Origin: Vibrio rarus
Lineage (GTDB): Bacteria > Pseudomonadota > Gammaproteobacteria > Enterobacterales > Vibrionaceae
Assembly (NCBI RefSeq): GCF_024347075.1
Contig: NZ_AP024901.1
Coordinates: forward strand, 310,001-374,000
Length of the DNA: 64,000 bases
Direction of reading: 5' to 3'
Both the position numbers and the translations under genes were made by a program. Shown here in pieces: positions 15,677-24,569 of this stretch (the stretch's first letter is position 1; each line of letters begins with the position of its first letter). Below the pieces are notes generated by a model. It worked only from the letters and a program-made list of their open reading frames with translations. It made no database searches and was not told where the DNA came from.

Positions 15677-17815
15677 ATGTTAAAGACAAAAGGCTCCAAT
15701 AAAAAAGTATGGTGTCGCCTCATCGCCAGCGCCTGTTTACTCAGCGCTAACGTCTATGCTGGGGCGTTTCAAACCTGTCCAAGCAAGGCTTATTTGTTCC
15801 AATCTAATCCAGTGCAGGTATATGGGATTAACCTAGTTACCGGCCAAACGACACTACAGCAAGGTGACACTGGCTTGAACGCCAACATCAATGGCGTCGG
15901 CTTTGATTTTACCAGTCGTTACATCTATGGCTATGACACCACCAATAAGCAAATCGTACGATTAGGCGAGGATTTTCAAGCACAAACACTCAACACCATC
16001 GGACTACCCACCGACCATACATTTTATGTGGGAGATGTCGCGAACAATGTCTACTTTCTGTATCGAAAAGGAAAAGGTCTTTTTAAAATTGATTTAGCAC
16101 CGCTAAGTGATGATCCCGATGCTTATTTGGTAGTAGAAAAAATCACCACCACAGCCACTATCACCTTAACCGACTTTGCCTTTCATCCTGGTAATGACCA
16201 ACTGTACGGTATCGACAACAATAGCGGTTATTTGTATCGCTTTGACACAAGTACCGGAGCGGCTACCGCCATTGGTGACACGGGCATAACCGGCACATTT
16301 GGCGCAGGGTATTTTGACGTCAATGGCAACTACTACGTCTCTCGAAATCAAGATGGACACGTATATCGAGTGGATCTTTCCGATGCCAACAAAATGGCAC
16401 AAGGTATTGTCCCCGCGGTTAAATTTGCCGACGGTCCTAGTTCATCACAAAACGATGGGGCCCGTTGTGCCAATGCCCCTCTTATTGATGAGGATTCCAG
16501 CATTGATTTTGCGGATGCTCCCGATAGCTACTTTACCACCCTTGCCAATAATGGCCCTCGCCATCAACTCGATGGTGTGACTTTCTTAGGCACAACAGCT
16601 CCAGACGGTGAACAAGATGGCCTCATTGCCCCCTTAAGTGATGACACCACAGGACACGCTGATGAAAATGGCGTCGGTTTTGTAACCGCCATAGAGCCGG
16701 GATTGGATTCTATCGTGAATATACAAGCTTCAACATCAGGCTACTTATCGGCGTGGTTTGACTGGAACCAAGATGGTGATTTTGACGATGAGGGCGAAAA
16801 AGTTTTCTCCGATGTTCAACTAGAAACCGGCTTTAATGCCCTTCCCTATACGGTGGATTATAACGCTGTTGATGGTAGAACCTGGACTCGTTTTCGCTTT
16901 AGTCAGCAAGCAGGGCTCGATTACTTTGGCGGAGCAACCTCAGGAGAAGTAGAAGATCACCCTATCACAGTATCGAGCAACGGCATTACCATTAGGCACT
17001 TCCCTAACGAAAAGGGGTATGCCACCTTAGCCTACGAAGATAACTGGCCCTACACCGCCGATTACGATATGAACGACGTGGTGATGCATTACCGTATTAC
17101 GGAAATACTGCGTGACAATCAAGTGCAGAAAACCCTGATTCAAGGACGACTGGCCGCAGTAGGAGCCGACTATCACAATGGCTTTGCGATACGCCTACAA
17201 GGTGTATTACAAACGGATATCGATAGCCTATTAACGCGTCAATATCACAACGGTATATTGCTTGAGGATCATGGACTAGAGACCGACAGTAATGAAGCCA
17301 TTTTCATAATAGACAACGACTTAACCCACTATAAAAGCAGTCGTTGCGCCTTTTTCCGAACTCAATCTCACTGTGTAGAGCAGGAAAACTTTAGCTTTGA
17401 ACTGCACGTTACATTGCACAGTGACAGTGATCGCAGTGGCTTAATTGCCATGCCTTACGACCCCTTCATTTTTGCCACCCCAGGTTATTACCATGGTGAG
17501 GGACTGCCTTTCCAACCAGGTCGTCAATGGGAGGTCCATTTACCCGATTACGCCCCGACAGAAAAATTTAACGGTGACGCAATGTTTAACCTAGGAGTGG
17601 ATGCCAGTGAGCCAGATCAAGGCACCTACTTTAAAACGCACACCCATCTTCCTTGGGCGCTATTAATGACCGAAGAGTGGCAATGGCCTATTGAGCGTGT
17701 GGATTTAGTGCATGCCTACCCTGAATTTGCCGCTTATGCCGAATCAGGGGGGGAACAAAACACCACCTGGCATAAAGCCAACCGCTCAGTGACATCACGC
17801 ATTTATCAACGTTAA
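15677..17815 (+). CDS. Secreted GEVED/LruC-domain protein
   Basis: A 712-residue exported protein. It has a signal peptide (about 1-29, ending N-V-Y-A), an N-terminal beta-propeller-like region (DUF6923 type, about 40-265), a GEVED domain (about 277-430, with D-F-A-D-A-P-D-S-Y, W-F-D-W-N-Q-D-G-D-F and G-E-V-E-D-H-P), and a C-terminal LruC domain (about 436-705, with E-D-N-W-P-Y-T-A-D-Y-D-M-N-D-V-V). The Asp-rich D-W-N-Q-D-G-D-F-D-D loop is a plausible calcium site. Such proteins are cell-surface or matrix proteins of unknown function. Here the gene follows the polysaccharide genes behind its own similar promoter, so a biofilm-matrix role is a reasonable inference. Confidence 0.85.
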   Translation: MLKTKGSNKKVWCRLIASACLLSANVYAGAFQTCPSKAYLFQSNPVQVYGINLVTGQTTLQQGDTGLNANINGVGFDFTSRYIYGYDTTNKQIVRLGEDFQAQTLNTIGLPTDHTFYVGDVANNVYFLYRKGKGLFKIDLAPLSDDPDAYLVVEKITTTATITLTDFAFHPGNDQLYGIDNNSGYLYRFDTSTGAATAIGDTGITGTFGAGYFDVNGNYYVSRNQDGHVYRVDLSDANKMAQGIVPAVKFADGPSSSQNDGARCANAPLIDEDSSIDFADAPDSYFTTLANNGPRHQLDGVTFLGTTAPDGEQDGLIAPLSDDTTGHADENGVGFVTAIEPGLDSIVNIQASTSGYLSAWFDWNQDGDFDDEGEKVFSDVQLETGFNALPYTVDYNAVDGRTWTRFRFSQQAGLDYFGGATSGEVEDHPITVSSNGITIRHFPNEKGYATLAYEDNWPYTADYDMNDVVMHYRITEILRDNQVQKTLIQGRLAAVGADYHNGFAIRLQGVLQTDIDSLLTRQYHNGILLEDHGLETDSNEAIFIIDNDLTHYKSSRCAFFRTQSHCVEQENFSFELHVTLHSDSDRSGLIAMPYDPFIFATPGYYHGEGLPFQPGRQWEVHLPDYAPTEKFNGDAMFNLGVDASEPDQGTYFKTHTHLPWALLMTEEWQWPIERVDLVHAYPEFAAYAESGGEQNTTWHKANRSVTSRIYQR

Positions 17816-17843
17816 CCCTACAGCGCAATAGATCAAGGACTAG

Positions 17844-18371
17844 ATGATGAACACACTTAACAAAGCAAGCACCCTTATGGCAATGTTAATGCTAACCGCC
17901 TGTGGCGGGGGCAGCGGTGGTAATAGCGATAGCAGTACAGATTCTGCCGTTATAGAAGAAACACCTGTACAAGATCCCATCGCCACCCCTTCACCCACCG
18001 AGGAACCTAGCATCGAGACCGCAGCACAAGAGATACACACCCCACAACGTTCGATGCAAGATTTATCCATTCCCAATGATTTTAATTATGATCCCATGCA
18101 ATCACTAACGGTGCACATCGACATCAGCAACTTTAGCCGCAAACGCGCCTATATCTCCTTGTATAGTGACTATGCACTCAATACCGATGGTACATGGCAA
18201 CCTAATTACGCGTATCGCATTGCAAATGGCGCGCTAAATAATGGGCAAGGCAACATTGAGGTAAGTTACGCCGAGCAATACCGCTCTATACTCGCTGAGA
18301 TTTGGTTCTATGATGGGACAGAGCCTATACAAAAGATCATAAGCACCACCGAGGATCAGATCAGATACTGA
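17844..18371 (+). CDS. Small lipoprotein downstream of the LruC protein
   Basis: A 175-residue lipoprotein. The leader contains A-M-L-M-L-T-A-C-G-G-G with the lipidated Cys near residue 20. It is followed by a disordered Ser/Thr/Pro/Glu-rich linker to about residue 70 and a compact beta-rich C-terminal domain (T-V-H-I-D-I-S-N-F to the end). I do not recognise the C-terminal domain. AAGGAC sits before ATG 17844 (a second ATG follows at once). It begins 28 bases after the LruC gene and is likely co-transcribed, so the pair may form a surface complex. The terminator at 18390-18434 follows. Confidence 0.8.
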   Translation: MMNTLNKASTLMAMLMLTACGGGSGGNSDSSTDSAVIEETPVQDPIATPSPTEEPSIETAAQEIHTPQRSMQDLSIPNDFNYDPMQSLTVHIDISNFSRKRAYISLYSDYALNTDGTWQPNYAYRIANGALNNGQGNIEVSYAEQYRSILAEIWFYDGTEPIQKIISTTEDQIRY

Positions 18372-18389
18372 TCCCTTCTCAAATAGGAT

Positions 18390-18434
18390 AAGCATTCCCT
18401 GTTAGTGTATAACTCAGACCTAGACGGAATGCTT
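18390..18434 (+). terminator. Terminator of the LruC-lipoprotein operon
   Basis: AAGCATTCC and GGAATGCTT form a 9-bp stem with a long, 27-base loop, then TTCC. Position and stem support a terminator, although the loop is long and the U-run short. Confidence 0.6.
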
Positions 18435-18488
18435 TTCCATAACAATGCGCAACGACGGTCAAGCATTCATCAAACTGTAGATTGTCAT

Positions 18489-19334
18489 TTATAATGTGGG
18501 AGACGCTTGGTAGGCGTTTTTCTGTTCTATCAATCCATTTATGCGCTGCATAGTCTCTTGATAATGCTGTTCATCCCCTTGGGCGAAAAACACGATCAAA
18601 CCATCTTGAATGGTCCACTGTTCACGCCCCATATCCAGCATTTGAATGATAACTTGTACCTGCTTTAAAATAGAAAGTTCAATGCTCCAACCTTCATTTT
18701 GTTGTTGTAAATGAACAATTTGCGCATCGACATATTGCCGCTCCATCCCCCCATTTACGTCATTATCGTAATGGGTTAATTCCAATTTATGCACTTGCTG
18801 TTGTGCTAACAACAAATGTTGATAAATCACCGAATAGGTATCATTGATAATGGCGTAACTCTCCACCAAATCAGTGTCATTTTGTAAGCGAGAGAGATCT
18901 AAAATAGAATGCCAACCTGACGCCATGATAGCCTGCTGGTAACTTTGAGTTAAATCAATGGCCTCGGTTAATACTAATGGCGCAGGTGACGTGATATGTA
19001 AAACGGGCAACGAAGGCGGGTTGGATCGCGATGAAAAGGACGGAATCACACTGTTTATGGATTGTGAACCCATAAAGCGCCCTACCGCCAAAGCGGCAAC
19101 AATGGCCACCAGCGCCCATACGGCGCGAACGGTCGGCCTGGCACTTGTAAACAAAAGCAACAACAGGCCCCAACAAAAAAGAATGCTGGATAACCACTGC
19201 CAACTGTTGGCCAAAAACGAAGTGGGGGTAATACGGGCAGAATACCCTTGGTAAATAGACAGTGCCGTTGCCAATGATAATCCACAGAAAAAGCACACTG
19301 ACTGTGTTTCTGCTCTGAAGAGAGGTATTTTCAT
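18489..19334 (-). CDS. Unknown membrane protein with a large extracytoplasmic domain
   Basis: A 281-residue protein I do not recognise. The first 90 residues hold three membrane segments (about 14-30, 45-62 and 70-86). The remaining 190 residues are soluble, helical and rich in Gln, with repeated Q-Q-x stretches. It converges on the LruC operon and is followed on its own strand, upstream at 19532, by the nir-cobA genes, from which it is separated by 197 bases. A link to the polysaccharide locus is possible only from position. Confidence 0.65.
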   Translation of the reverse strand: MKIPLFRAETQSVCFFCGLSLATALSIYQGYSARITPTSFLANSWQWLSSILFCWGLLLLLFTSARPTVRAVWALVAIVAALAVGRFMGSQSINSVIPSFSSRSNPPSLPVLHITSPAPLVLTEAIDLTQSYQQAIMASGWHSILDLSRLQNDTDLVESYAIINDTYSVIYQHLLLAQQQVHKLELTHYDNDVNGGMERQYVDAQIVHLQQQNEGWSIELSILKQVQVIIQMLDMGREQWTIQDGLIVFFAQGDEQHYQETMQRINGLIEQKNAYQASPTL

Positions 19335-19531
19335 AGTTTAGCTATCCTTGCTAAAGGCTCACAGACTAATGAGAAGGTTCATCCTAAACCTGACTCGTAG
19401 AGTGTATCCATTTAACCATAGTGTTATTTATGCACTCTTGCACACTTGGATAACAAAACCGTGCACTGTGGTGCAAAGTTAAATGCCATCAGCCAATACT
19501 CGGTTTTCCACACACAAGAATGGGCATCAGG

Positions 19532-20305
19532 TCAGTGCGTGGAGGAGGGATTAAACCAGTTTAATTGCGAATGTAAACGAGTAACACTTCCCACAATAAT
19601 CAAGGCAGGACTGATGGCTTGCTGAGCAAGGTGTGACAATTGTGTCAAACATCCGGTCAGGACACGCTGATTTGGCGTTGTTCCCCGCTCAATAATGGCC
19701 ACAGGGGTCTCGGCAGATAAGCCAGACGCAAGTAGCTTTTGCTCAATATTACCACTCTCTTTTAAGCCCATATAAAAGACTAATGTGGTGTTACCCTTTG
19801 ACAAATTTGGCCAATCAATATCCATCCCCTCTTTTTTCACATGCCCGGTGATAAAGTGGACACTTTGCGCATGGTCTCTATGGGTTAATGGGATCCCTGC
19901 ATAGGCCGTACACCCTGAAGCTGCGGTGATCCCCGGAACGACCTCAAAAGAGATGTGCTCTTGAGCCAGTGTTTGCAACTCTTCTCCACCACGACCAAAA
20001 ATGAACGGATCGCCCCCTTTCAACCGCACCACATGCAAATTTTGTTGCGCTTTCTCAATCAACACTTGATTAATCTGCTGTTGCGGTACGCAATGATAGT
20101 TTAACTGCTTCCCCACATACACTCGCTCCGCTGCCGGATTAACCAATTGCATGATTTCCTCAGACACTAAGCGGTCGTACACCACCACGTCAGCTTGCTG
20201 AATCAAGCGCAGCGCTTTTACTGTCAACAGATCGGGATCCCCCGGGCCTGCTCCGACCAAAGAAACAAACCCACCTTGATTTGCTGATATTGATTTTTCT
20301 GTCAT
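19532..20305 (-). CDS. cobA: Uroporphyrinogen-III C-methyltransferase (SUMT)
   Basis: A 257-residue S-adenosylmethionine-dependent enzyme that methylates uroporphyrinogen III twice to give precorrin-2, the precursor of siroheme. Signatures: [12 protein letters not shown] near residue 17, V-V-Y-D-R-L-V-S, and [13 protein letters not shown] near residue 97. There is no CysG-type dehydrogenase/ferrochelatase domain, so only the methyltransferase step is encoded. It is the last gene of the nirB-nirD-nirC-cobA group, where it supplies siroheme for the NirB nitrite reductase. GAGAG precedes the ATG. Confidence 0.95.
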   Translation of the reverse strand: MTEKSISANQGGFVSLVGAGPGDPDLLTVKALRLIQQADVVVYDRLVSEEIMQLVNPAAERVYVGKQLNYHCVPQQQINQVLIEKAQQNLHVVRLKGGDPFIFGRGGEELQTLAQEHISFEVVPGITAASGCTAYAGIPLTHRDHAQSVHFITGHVKKEGMDIDWPNLSKGNTTLVFYMGLKESGNIEQKLLASGLSAETPVAIIERGTTPNQRVLTGCLTQLSHLAQQAISPALIIVGSVTRLHSQLNWFNPSSTH

Positions 20306-20427
20306 AGTAACGCTCTCTCATCTTCGGCAAAACACAACCTGCCAACCGGTGTCATACCACGACTCTCATGCCTATTGCCCAGTGGTTACGACTGTTGTAG
20401 TTGCTGCGGTTATACTCGGCTCATCAT

Positions 20428-21249
20428 TTAAGCATGAGTCTTCGAGTCAAGGGAAGGCGCCGTTTTCGCATGTGTCAAATACAAAGGAATACAAGTAAAG
20501 ACTAAACCGCCAACAATGTTACCCAAAATCGTTGGGATCAAATTAAAGTTCAGCCAAGTCGCGATACCAAAATCCGCACCAAGCATCATACCCAGTGGGA
20601 ACAAGAACATATTCACCACCGTATGTTCAAACACCAAAGCAAAGAAGATGAAAATAGGCAACCACATTGCCGCTATTTTGCCTGCCACAGTGCGCGCAGT
20701 CATGTTGCCAATAACCCCAAGGCACACCATCAAGTTACACAAGATGCCGCGTACAAAACAGGTAATCCAACCATCAAAGCCTAACTGCTCAAAACCTGCA
20801 GAGCGGGCGGTAGAGGCGGCGATAAATTTTTGCGCGATGGCGTTAGGGGCAATAGAGAAGTTGGCAGTTAAAGATAAGGCAATCAAATACGCCACCAGCA
20901 AGGAGCCAATCAAGTTCCCTAAACCAACCAGTCCCCAGCAACGAAAAACACGCCCCCAAGAAACTCCAGCCCGTTGTTCAAACTTCGCTAATGGCGCTAA
21001 TCCAAACATGCCGGTGACTAAGTCGTACCCCATTAAGCTCAAAATACAAAAGCCGACTGGAAACACCAAAGCCCCCACTACGCCTACGCCGGTTTGAACA
21101 ATGGCCGTAATCGCCACCACCACAGCAATGGACAAGATAATACCGGCCATAATGCCTCTTAGCACCAGATCTCTCGCGCTGGTTTTTACTTTGGCTTCAC
21201 CAATATCTATCATTGTTTGCACAAATTCTGCCGGTTTTAAATCATTCAT
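20428..21249 (-). CDS. nirC: Formate/nitrite transporter family channel (NirC-like)
   Basis: A 273-residue FNT-family channel with six membrane segments. Visible family features are the G-I-M-A-G-I-I-L-S start of segment 1, the G-L-G-N-L-I-G-S loop and the R-G-I-L-C-N-L-M-V-C-L-G segment around the pore. FNT pentamers move nitrite or formate across the inner membrane. Placement between nirD and cobA indicates nitrite uptake or efflux. ATG 21247-21249 is preferred; a GTG four codons upstream is also possible. An imperfect GGCTCC/GGAGCC hairpin sits in the gap to nirD (21286-21320). Confidence 0.9.
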   Translation of the reverse strand: MNDLKPAEFVQTMIDIGEAKVKTSARDLVLRGIMAGIILSIAVVVAITAIVQTGVGVVGALVFPVGFCILSLMGYDLVTGMFGLAPLAKFEQRAGVSWGRVFRCWGLVGLGNLIGSLLVAYLIALSLTANFSIAPNAIAQKFIAASTARSAGFEQLGFDGWITCFVRGILCNLMVCLGVIGNMTARTVAGKIAAMWLPIFIFFALVFEHTVVNMFLFPLGMMLGADFGIATWLNFNLIPTILGNIVGGLVFTCIPLYLTHAKTAPSLDSKTHA

Positions 21250-21334
21250 TTTGTCATCCACATAAAAGTTAAAATTGTATAGTCAAAGGCTCCCCTGCTT
21301 TTTAAATAAAGGAGCCCTTTCGCTATGCAATTTC

Positions 21335-21658
21335 TTATGCCGACACTTCAACCACGCCATCCACCACGCGGGCAAAATAGGCTTTAATGTTAAAGCGCGC
21401 ATCTTCCATGCACTCACCGGTACTTAAATTAAAGCGTTGTTTCTTCAATGGACTCGCCACCCATAACTCACCTTTATGCTCCACAATCAAGCCTCGAGAT
21501 AGAACATTAGAATGAGCAAAAGGATCGCAATTAGACACGGCAAAGACCTGTGGCTCATTAGATGGTCTAAAAAGGGCCACTTGCTGGCCTGCCACTAATG
21601 CGCACACCCCTGTGCCTGGTACGATATCTTCGATATTACATATGGATTCAAAACTCAT
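21335..21658 (-). CDS. nirD: Nitrite reductase (NADH) small subunit
   Basis: A 107-residue Rieske-fold protein, the small subunit of cytoplasmic assimilatory/dissimilatory NADH nitrite reductase. The fold is evident from V-C-A-L-V-A-G-Q-Q-V-A-L-F-R and L-W-V-A-S-P-L-K-K-Q-R-F-N-L-S-T-G. As usual for NirD, the Cys-His cluster ligands of true Rieske proteins are missing (N-C-D-P-F-A-H remains where they would be). It begins 14 bases after nirB and has AGGAGC before the ATG. Confidence 0.94.
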   Translation of the reverse strand: MSFESICNIEDIVPGTGVCALVAGQQVALFRPSNEPQVFAVSNCDPFAHSNVLSRGLIVEHKGELWVASPLKKQRFNLSTGECMEDARFNIKAYFARVVDGVVEVSA

Positions 21659-21672
21659 GATGTCAGCTCCTG

Positions 21673-24231
21673 TTATTCGGTAATGGCTTGGTGAAAGATA
21701 TCGCCTTTGCCATGGGGATGTTTCTCCGCATACGTCGCAGGACGGTGTTGGTCTCGTTCATTAACAAACACGAGGTTATCATCACGAAGATCGGAATTAA
21801 TAAAGTGAGAAAAACGCTTTAACTGCTGCTCATCGTTGAGCGTATCGGTCCATTCACAGCGATACTCTGCCACTAACTTAGCCACATCCGCTTCGAGTTG
21901 TGCGTTAATGTTCAGTTTGTCATTCACTATCACTTCGCGCAGATAATCCACCCCACCTTCAAGGTTTTCTAACCATACTGAGGTGCGTTGCAGTGGCGCT
22001 GCGGTGCGTATATAAAACATCATGAAACGGTCGATGTATTTGATCAGAGTCTGTTCATCTAAGTCTGTTGCCAATAAATCCCCATGACGAGGCTTCATGC
22101 CACCGTTACCACACACATACAGGTTCCAACCCGCATCAGTGGCAATAATACCCAGATCTTTACCTTGAGCTTCGGCACATTCACGGGTACAACCAGACAC
22201 ACCAAATTTCATTTTATGAGGCGTTCGTATCCCTTTGTAACGGTTTTCGATCATAGAGCCTAAGCCCACAGAATCTTGTACCCCATAACGACACCACTTA
22301 GCACCAACACAGGTTTTAGCCATACGCAGTGCTTTAGCATAGGCTTGGCCTGTTTCAAATCCGGCATCAATGAGTTGACGCCAAATAGCAGGAAGATCAT
22401 CTTTTTGTGCGCCAAATAAGCCAATACGTTGCGCGCCCGTGATCTTAGTGTACAAATGGTATTGCGCCGCCACATCCGCTAAGGCCGCCAAAGCTTGAGG
22501 CGTCACTTCCCCCCCCGCCATACGAGGAATAACCGAATATGTGCCGTCTTTTTGAATGTTGCCTAAGAAGTTATCGTTGGTGTCGTGCAATTTTACCAAT
22601 TGCGGCGTAAGAATGTGCTCACCCCAGCAAGAGGCTAGAATAGAACCAACCAGTGGTTTACACACTTCACAGCCATAACCCTTACCGTATTTTTCTAATA
22701 GCTCATCAAAAGTTTTGATCTCTTCAATACGAATAAGATGAAATAGCTCTTGGCGAGAATAGGCAAAGTGCTCACAAACGTCACTTTTCACCTCAATACC
22801 CGCTTTAGCAAGCTCAGCATTCAGCACTGACGCCACAAGAGGAAGACAACCGCCACAACCTGTGCCTGCGCCCGTTTCCGCTTTTATATCCGCTACCGTA
22901 TGATGACCGTCGGCCACCGCTTGAGCTATTTTGCCCTTAGTCACATCAAAACAAGAACAAATTACCGCACTTTCAGGTAAAGCGTCGGCGCCTAATGTGG
23001 GCTTTTCTGCGCCCGCATGGGCTGGAAGAATCAGAGCATCAGGATGTTCTGGTAATTCAATCTCATTGAGCATCAATTGCAACAAGTCCCCATAATCGGA
23101 AGTATCACCGACCATGACGGCACCAAGCAGTGTTTTGTTATCTGCAGACACTATGATGCGCTTATACACTTCTTGCTCTTCGTTTTGATAAACGTAGCTC
23201 TTACAACCAGCACTGCGACCGTTAGCATCACCAATGGAGCCAACTTTGACACCTAATAGTTTCAGCTTCGCGCTCATGTCAGCGCCGGTAAATTGGCTCT
23301 CGTTACCTAAGAGATGATCAACCGCGACTGTCGCCATTTTGTAACCTGGCGCCACTAGGCCAAAAAATCGTTCGTTCCAAGAAGCACACTCACCAATAGC
23401 GTAGATGTGGTTATCTGAAGTTTGGCAATGATTGTTAATGGCAATCCCCCCACGAGGGGCGATATCTAGGCCCATTTGGCGGGCTAATTTATCTTGAGGT
23501 CGGATACCGGCAGAAAAAACAATGAAATCCGTTTCCAGTTCAGTACCATCAGCAAAACGCATCACATTACGTAAGGTTTTTCCTTCTGGGGCAATTTCCA
23601 GAGTATTTTTGCTGGTGTGAACGTTCACGCCCATACGCTCTATTTTATTACGAAGCTGATTCGCCCCTGCTTGATCTAACTGCTCGGCCATTAACTTCGG
23701 CGCAAATTCAACCACATGAGTTTCAACGCCCAGAGCGCGTAACGCCCCTGCGGCTTCCAAACCGAGCAATCCGCCCCCAACAACCACACCCACGCTGCTG
23801 TTTTTCGCCGTCGCTTCTATGGATTTAAGATCTTCAATGGTGCGATATACAAAACAATCTTTGCTCTCGTTCCCCTTAATGGGTGGCACAAATGGGTAAG
23901 AGCCGGTGGCCATAATTAACCTGTCGTATTCAATTTCACGACCGGTACTAGAATGCACGATTCGATTTTCACGGTTCACATTAATGGCACGTTCACCGAT
24001 TAATACGTTAATGCCATGTTTGTCGTAGAAACCTTCTTTTACCAAAGAGAGTTCATCTGCAGTGTGATGAGAAAAATAGGAAGAAAGATGAACACGATCA
24101 TAGGCGACACGTGGCTCTTCACAGAACACCGTGATGTCCATATTTGAAATATCGGCTTTCTCAAGCAAATCTTCAATATAACGGTGCCCCACCATACCGT
24201 TTCCGATAATAACCAGCTTTGTCTTACTCAT
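21673..24231 (-). CDS. nirB: Nitrite reductase (NADH) large subunit
   Basis: An 852-residue flavoprotein that reduces nitrite to ammonium with NADH in the cytoplasm. N-terminal FAD/NAD domains carry I-I-G-N-G-M-V-G-H-R-Y near residue 8 and G-V-V-V-G-G-G-L-L-G-L-E near residue 150. A BFD-type [2Fe-2S] domain (C-S-C-F-D ... T-G-C-G-G-C-L-P, about 425-460) follows. The C-terminal siroheme/[4Fe-4S] domain has C-V-G-A-K-W-C-R-Y-G near 640 and G-C-T-R-E-C-A-E near 680, giving the four Cys ligands. Length is normal. It is first of the nir group, behind FNR-like and NarP/NarL-like sites. Confidence 0.97.
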   Translation of the reverse strand: MSKTKLVIIGNGMVGHRYIEDLLEKADISNMDITVFCEEPRVAYDRVHLSSYFSHHTADELSLVKEGFYDKHGINVLIGERAINVNRENRIVHSSTGREIEYDRLIMATGSYPFVPPIKGNESKDCFVYRTIEDLKSIEATAKNSSVGVVVGGGLLGLEAAGALRALGVETHVVEFAPKLMAEQLDQAGANQLRNKIERMGVNVHTSKNTLEIAPEGKTLRNVMRFADGTELETDFIVFSAGIRPQDKLARQMGLDIAPRGGIAINNHCQTSDNHIYAIGECASWNERFFGLVAPGYKMATVAVDHLLGNESQFTGADMSAKLKLLGVKVGSIGDANGRSAGCKSYVYQNEEQEVYKRIIVSADNKTLLGAVMVGDTSDYGDLLQLMLNEIELPEHPDALILPAHAGAEKPTLGADALPESAVICSCFDVTKGKIAQAVADGHHTVADIKAETGAGTGCGGCLPLVASVLNAELAKAGIEVKSDVCEHFAYSRQELFHLIRIEEIKTFDELLEKYGKGYGCEVCKPLVGSILASCWGEHILTPQLVKLHDTNDNFLGNIQKDGTYSVIPRMAGGEVTPQALAALADVAAQYHLYTKITGAQRIGLFGAQKDDLPAIWRQLIDAGFETGQAYAKALRMAKTCVGAKWCRYGVQDSVGLGSMIENRYKGIRTPHKMKFGVSGCTRECAEAQGKDLGIIATDAGWNLYVCGNGGMKPRHGDLLATDLDEQTLIKYIDRFMMFYIRTAAPLQRTSVWLENLEGGVDYLREVIVNDKLNINAQLEADVAKLVAEYRCEWTDTLNDEQQLKRFSHFINSDLRDDNLVFVNERDQHRPATYAEKHPHGKGDIFHQAITE

Positions 24232-24291
24232 AGTGGTTCCTTACAAAATATAAAAACTGGCGCGATTGTAAGTAGGAATCACATAACAAAA

Positions 24292-24305
24292 TTGACTATG
24301 ATCAA
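24292..24305 (-). promoter_or_regulatory. FNR-like site upstream of nirB
   Basis: TTGAC-TATG-ATCAA differs from the FNR consensus TTGAT-N4-ATCAA at one base. Centred about 67 bases before the nirB start codon, it fits an activating position for anaerobic expression. Confidence 0.7.
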
Positions 24306-24318
24306 GATCACACAAATA

Positions 24319-24334
24319 TACCTCTTTTTAGGTA
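24319..24334 (-). promoter_or_regulatory. NarP/NarL-like 7-2-7 site upstream of nirB
   Basis: TACCTCT-TT-TTAGGTA is an inverted pair of heptamers spaced by two bases, the arrangement used by NarP and NarL, with one departure from consensus. It lies just upstream of the FNR-like site as in other nir promoters. Confidence 0.6.
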
Positions 24335-24517
24335 TTTGTAATACAAACCCACAAATAAGTATCTGATTTATTGAATAATTCGTATGTCTTTGACTTGCAA
24401 CACTTTGTGACAGGCAAGCATAAATACTCCACATTTGCTGTTAAAATAAACGGTATTTAATACTTCATTTATGTAACACAAAAAATATCAATATGAACCG
24501 TGTTCAATAACAAAAGA

Positions 24518-24545
24518 GGCCTTAATCTGCAATGAGAGTAAGGCC
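24518..24545 (-). terminator. Terminator of the flavoprotein gene
   Basis: GGCCTTA / TAAGGCC stem of 7 bp with a 14-base loop, followed on the minus strand by TCTTTTGTT. It lies 24 bases after the stop codon at 24570. Confidence 0.75.
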
Positions 24546-24569
24546 CTGAGAATACCGTCAATATGGAGT

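Larger units (their letters stand above)
24232..24569. other. nirB promoter region
   Basis: 338 bases containing the nirB control sites (24292-24305 and 24319-24334) and, at the far end, the terminator of the flavoprotein gene (24518-24545). The stretch 24340-24510 is AT-rich with nothing further that I can name. Confidence 0.6.

Noticed and set aside
19462..19475. TGCACT-GT-GGTGCA, resembling an NtrC site
   Set aside because: The spacing between half-sites is two bases rather than the usual five, and no sigma-54 promoter is near.
20516..21097. 193-codon plus-strand frame opposite nirC
   Set aside because: Antisense to a clear FNT channel; the Pro/Lys-rich composition is what a reversed hydrophobic gene produces.
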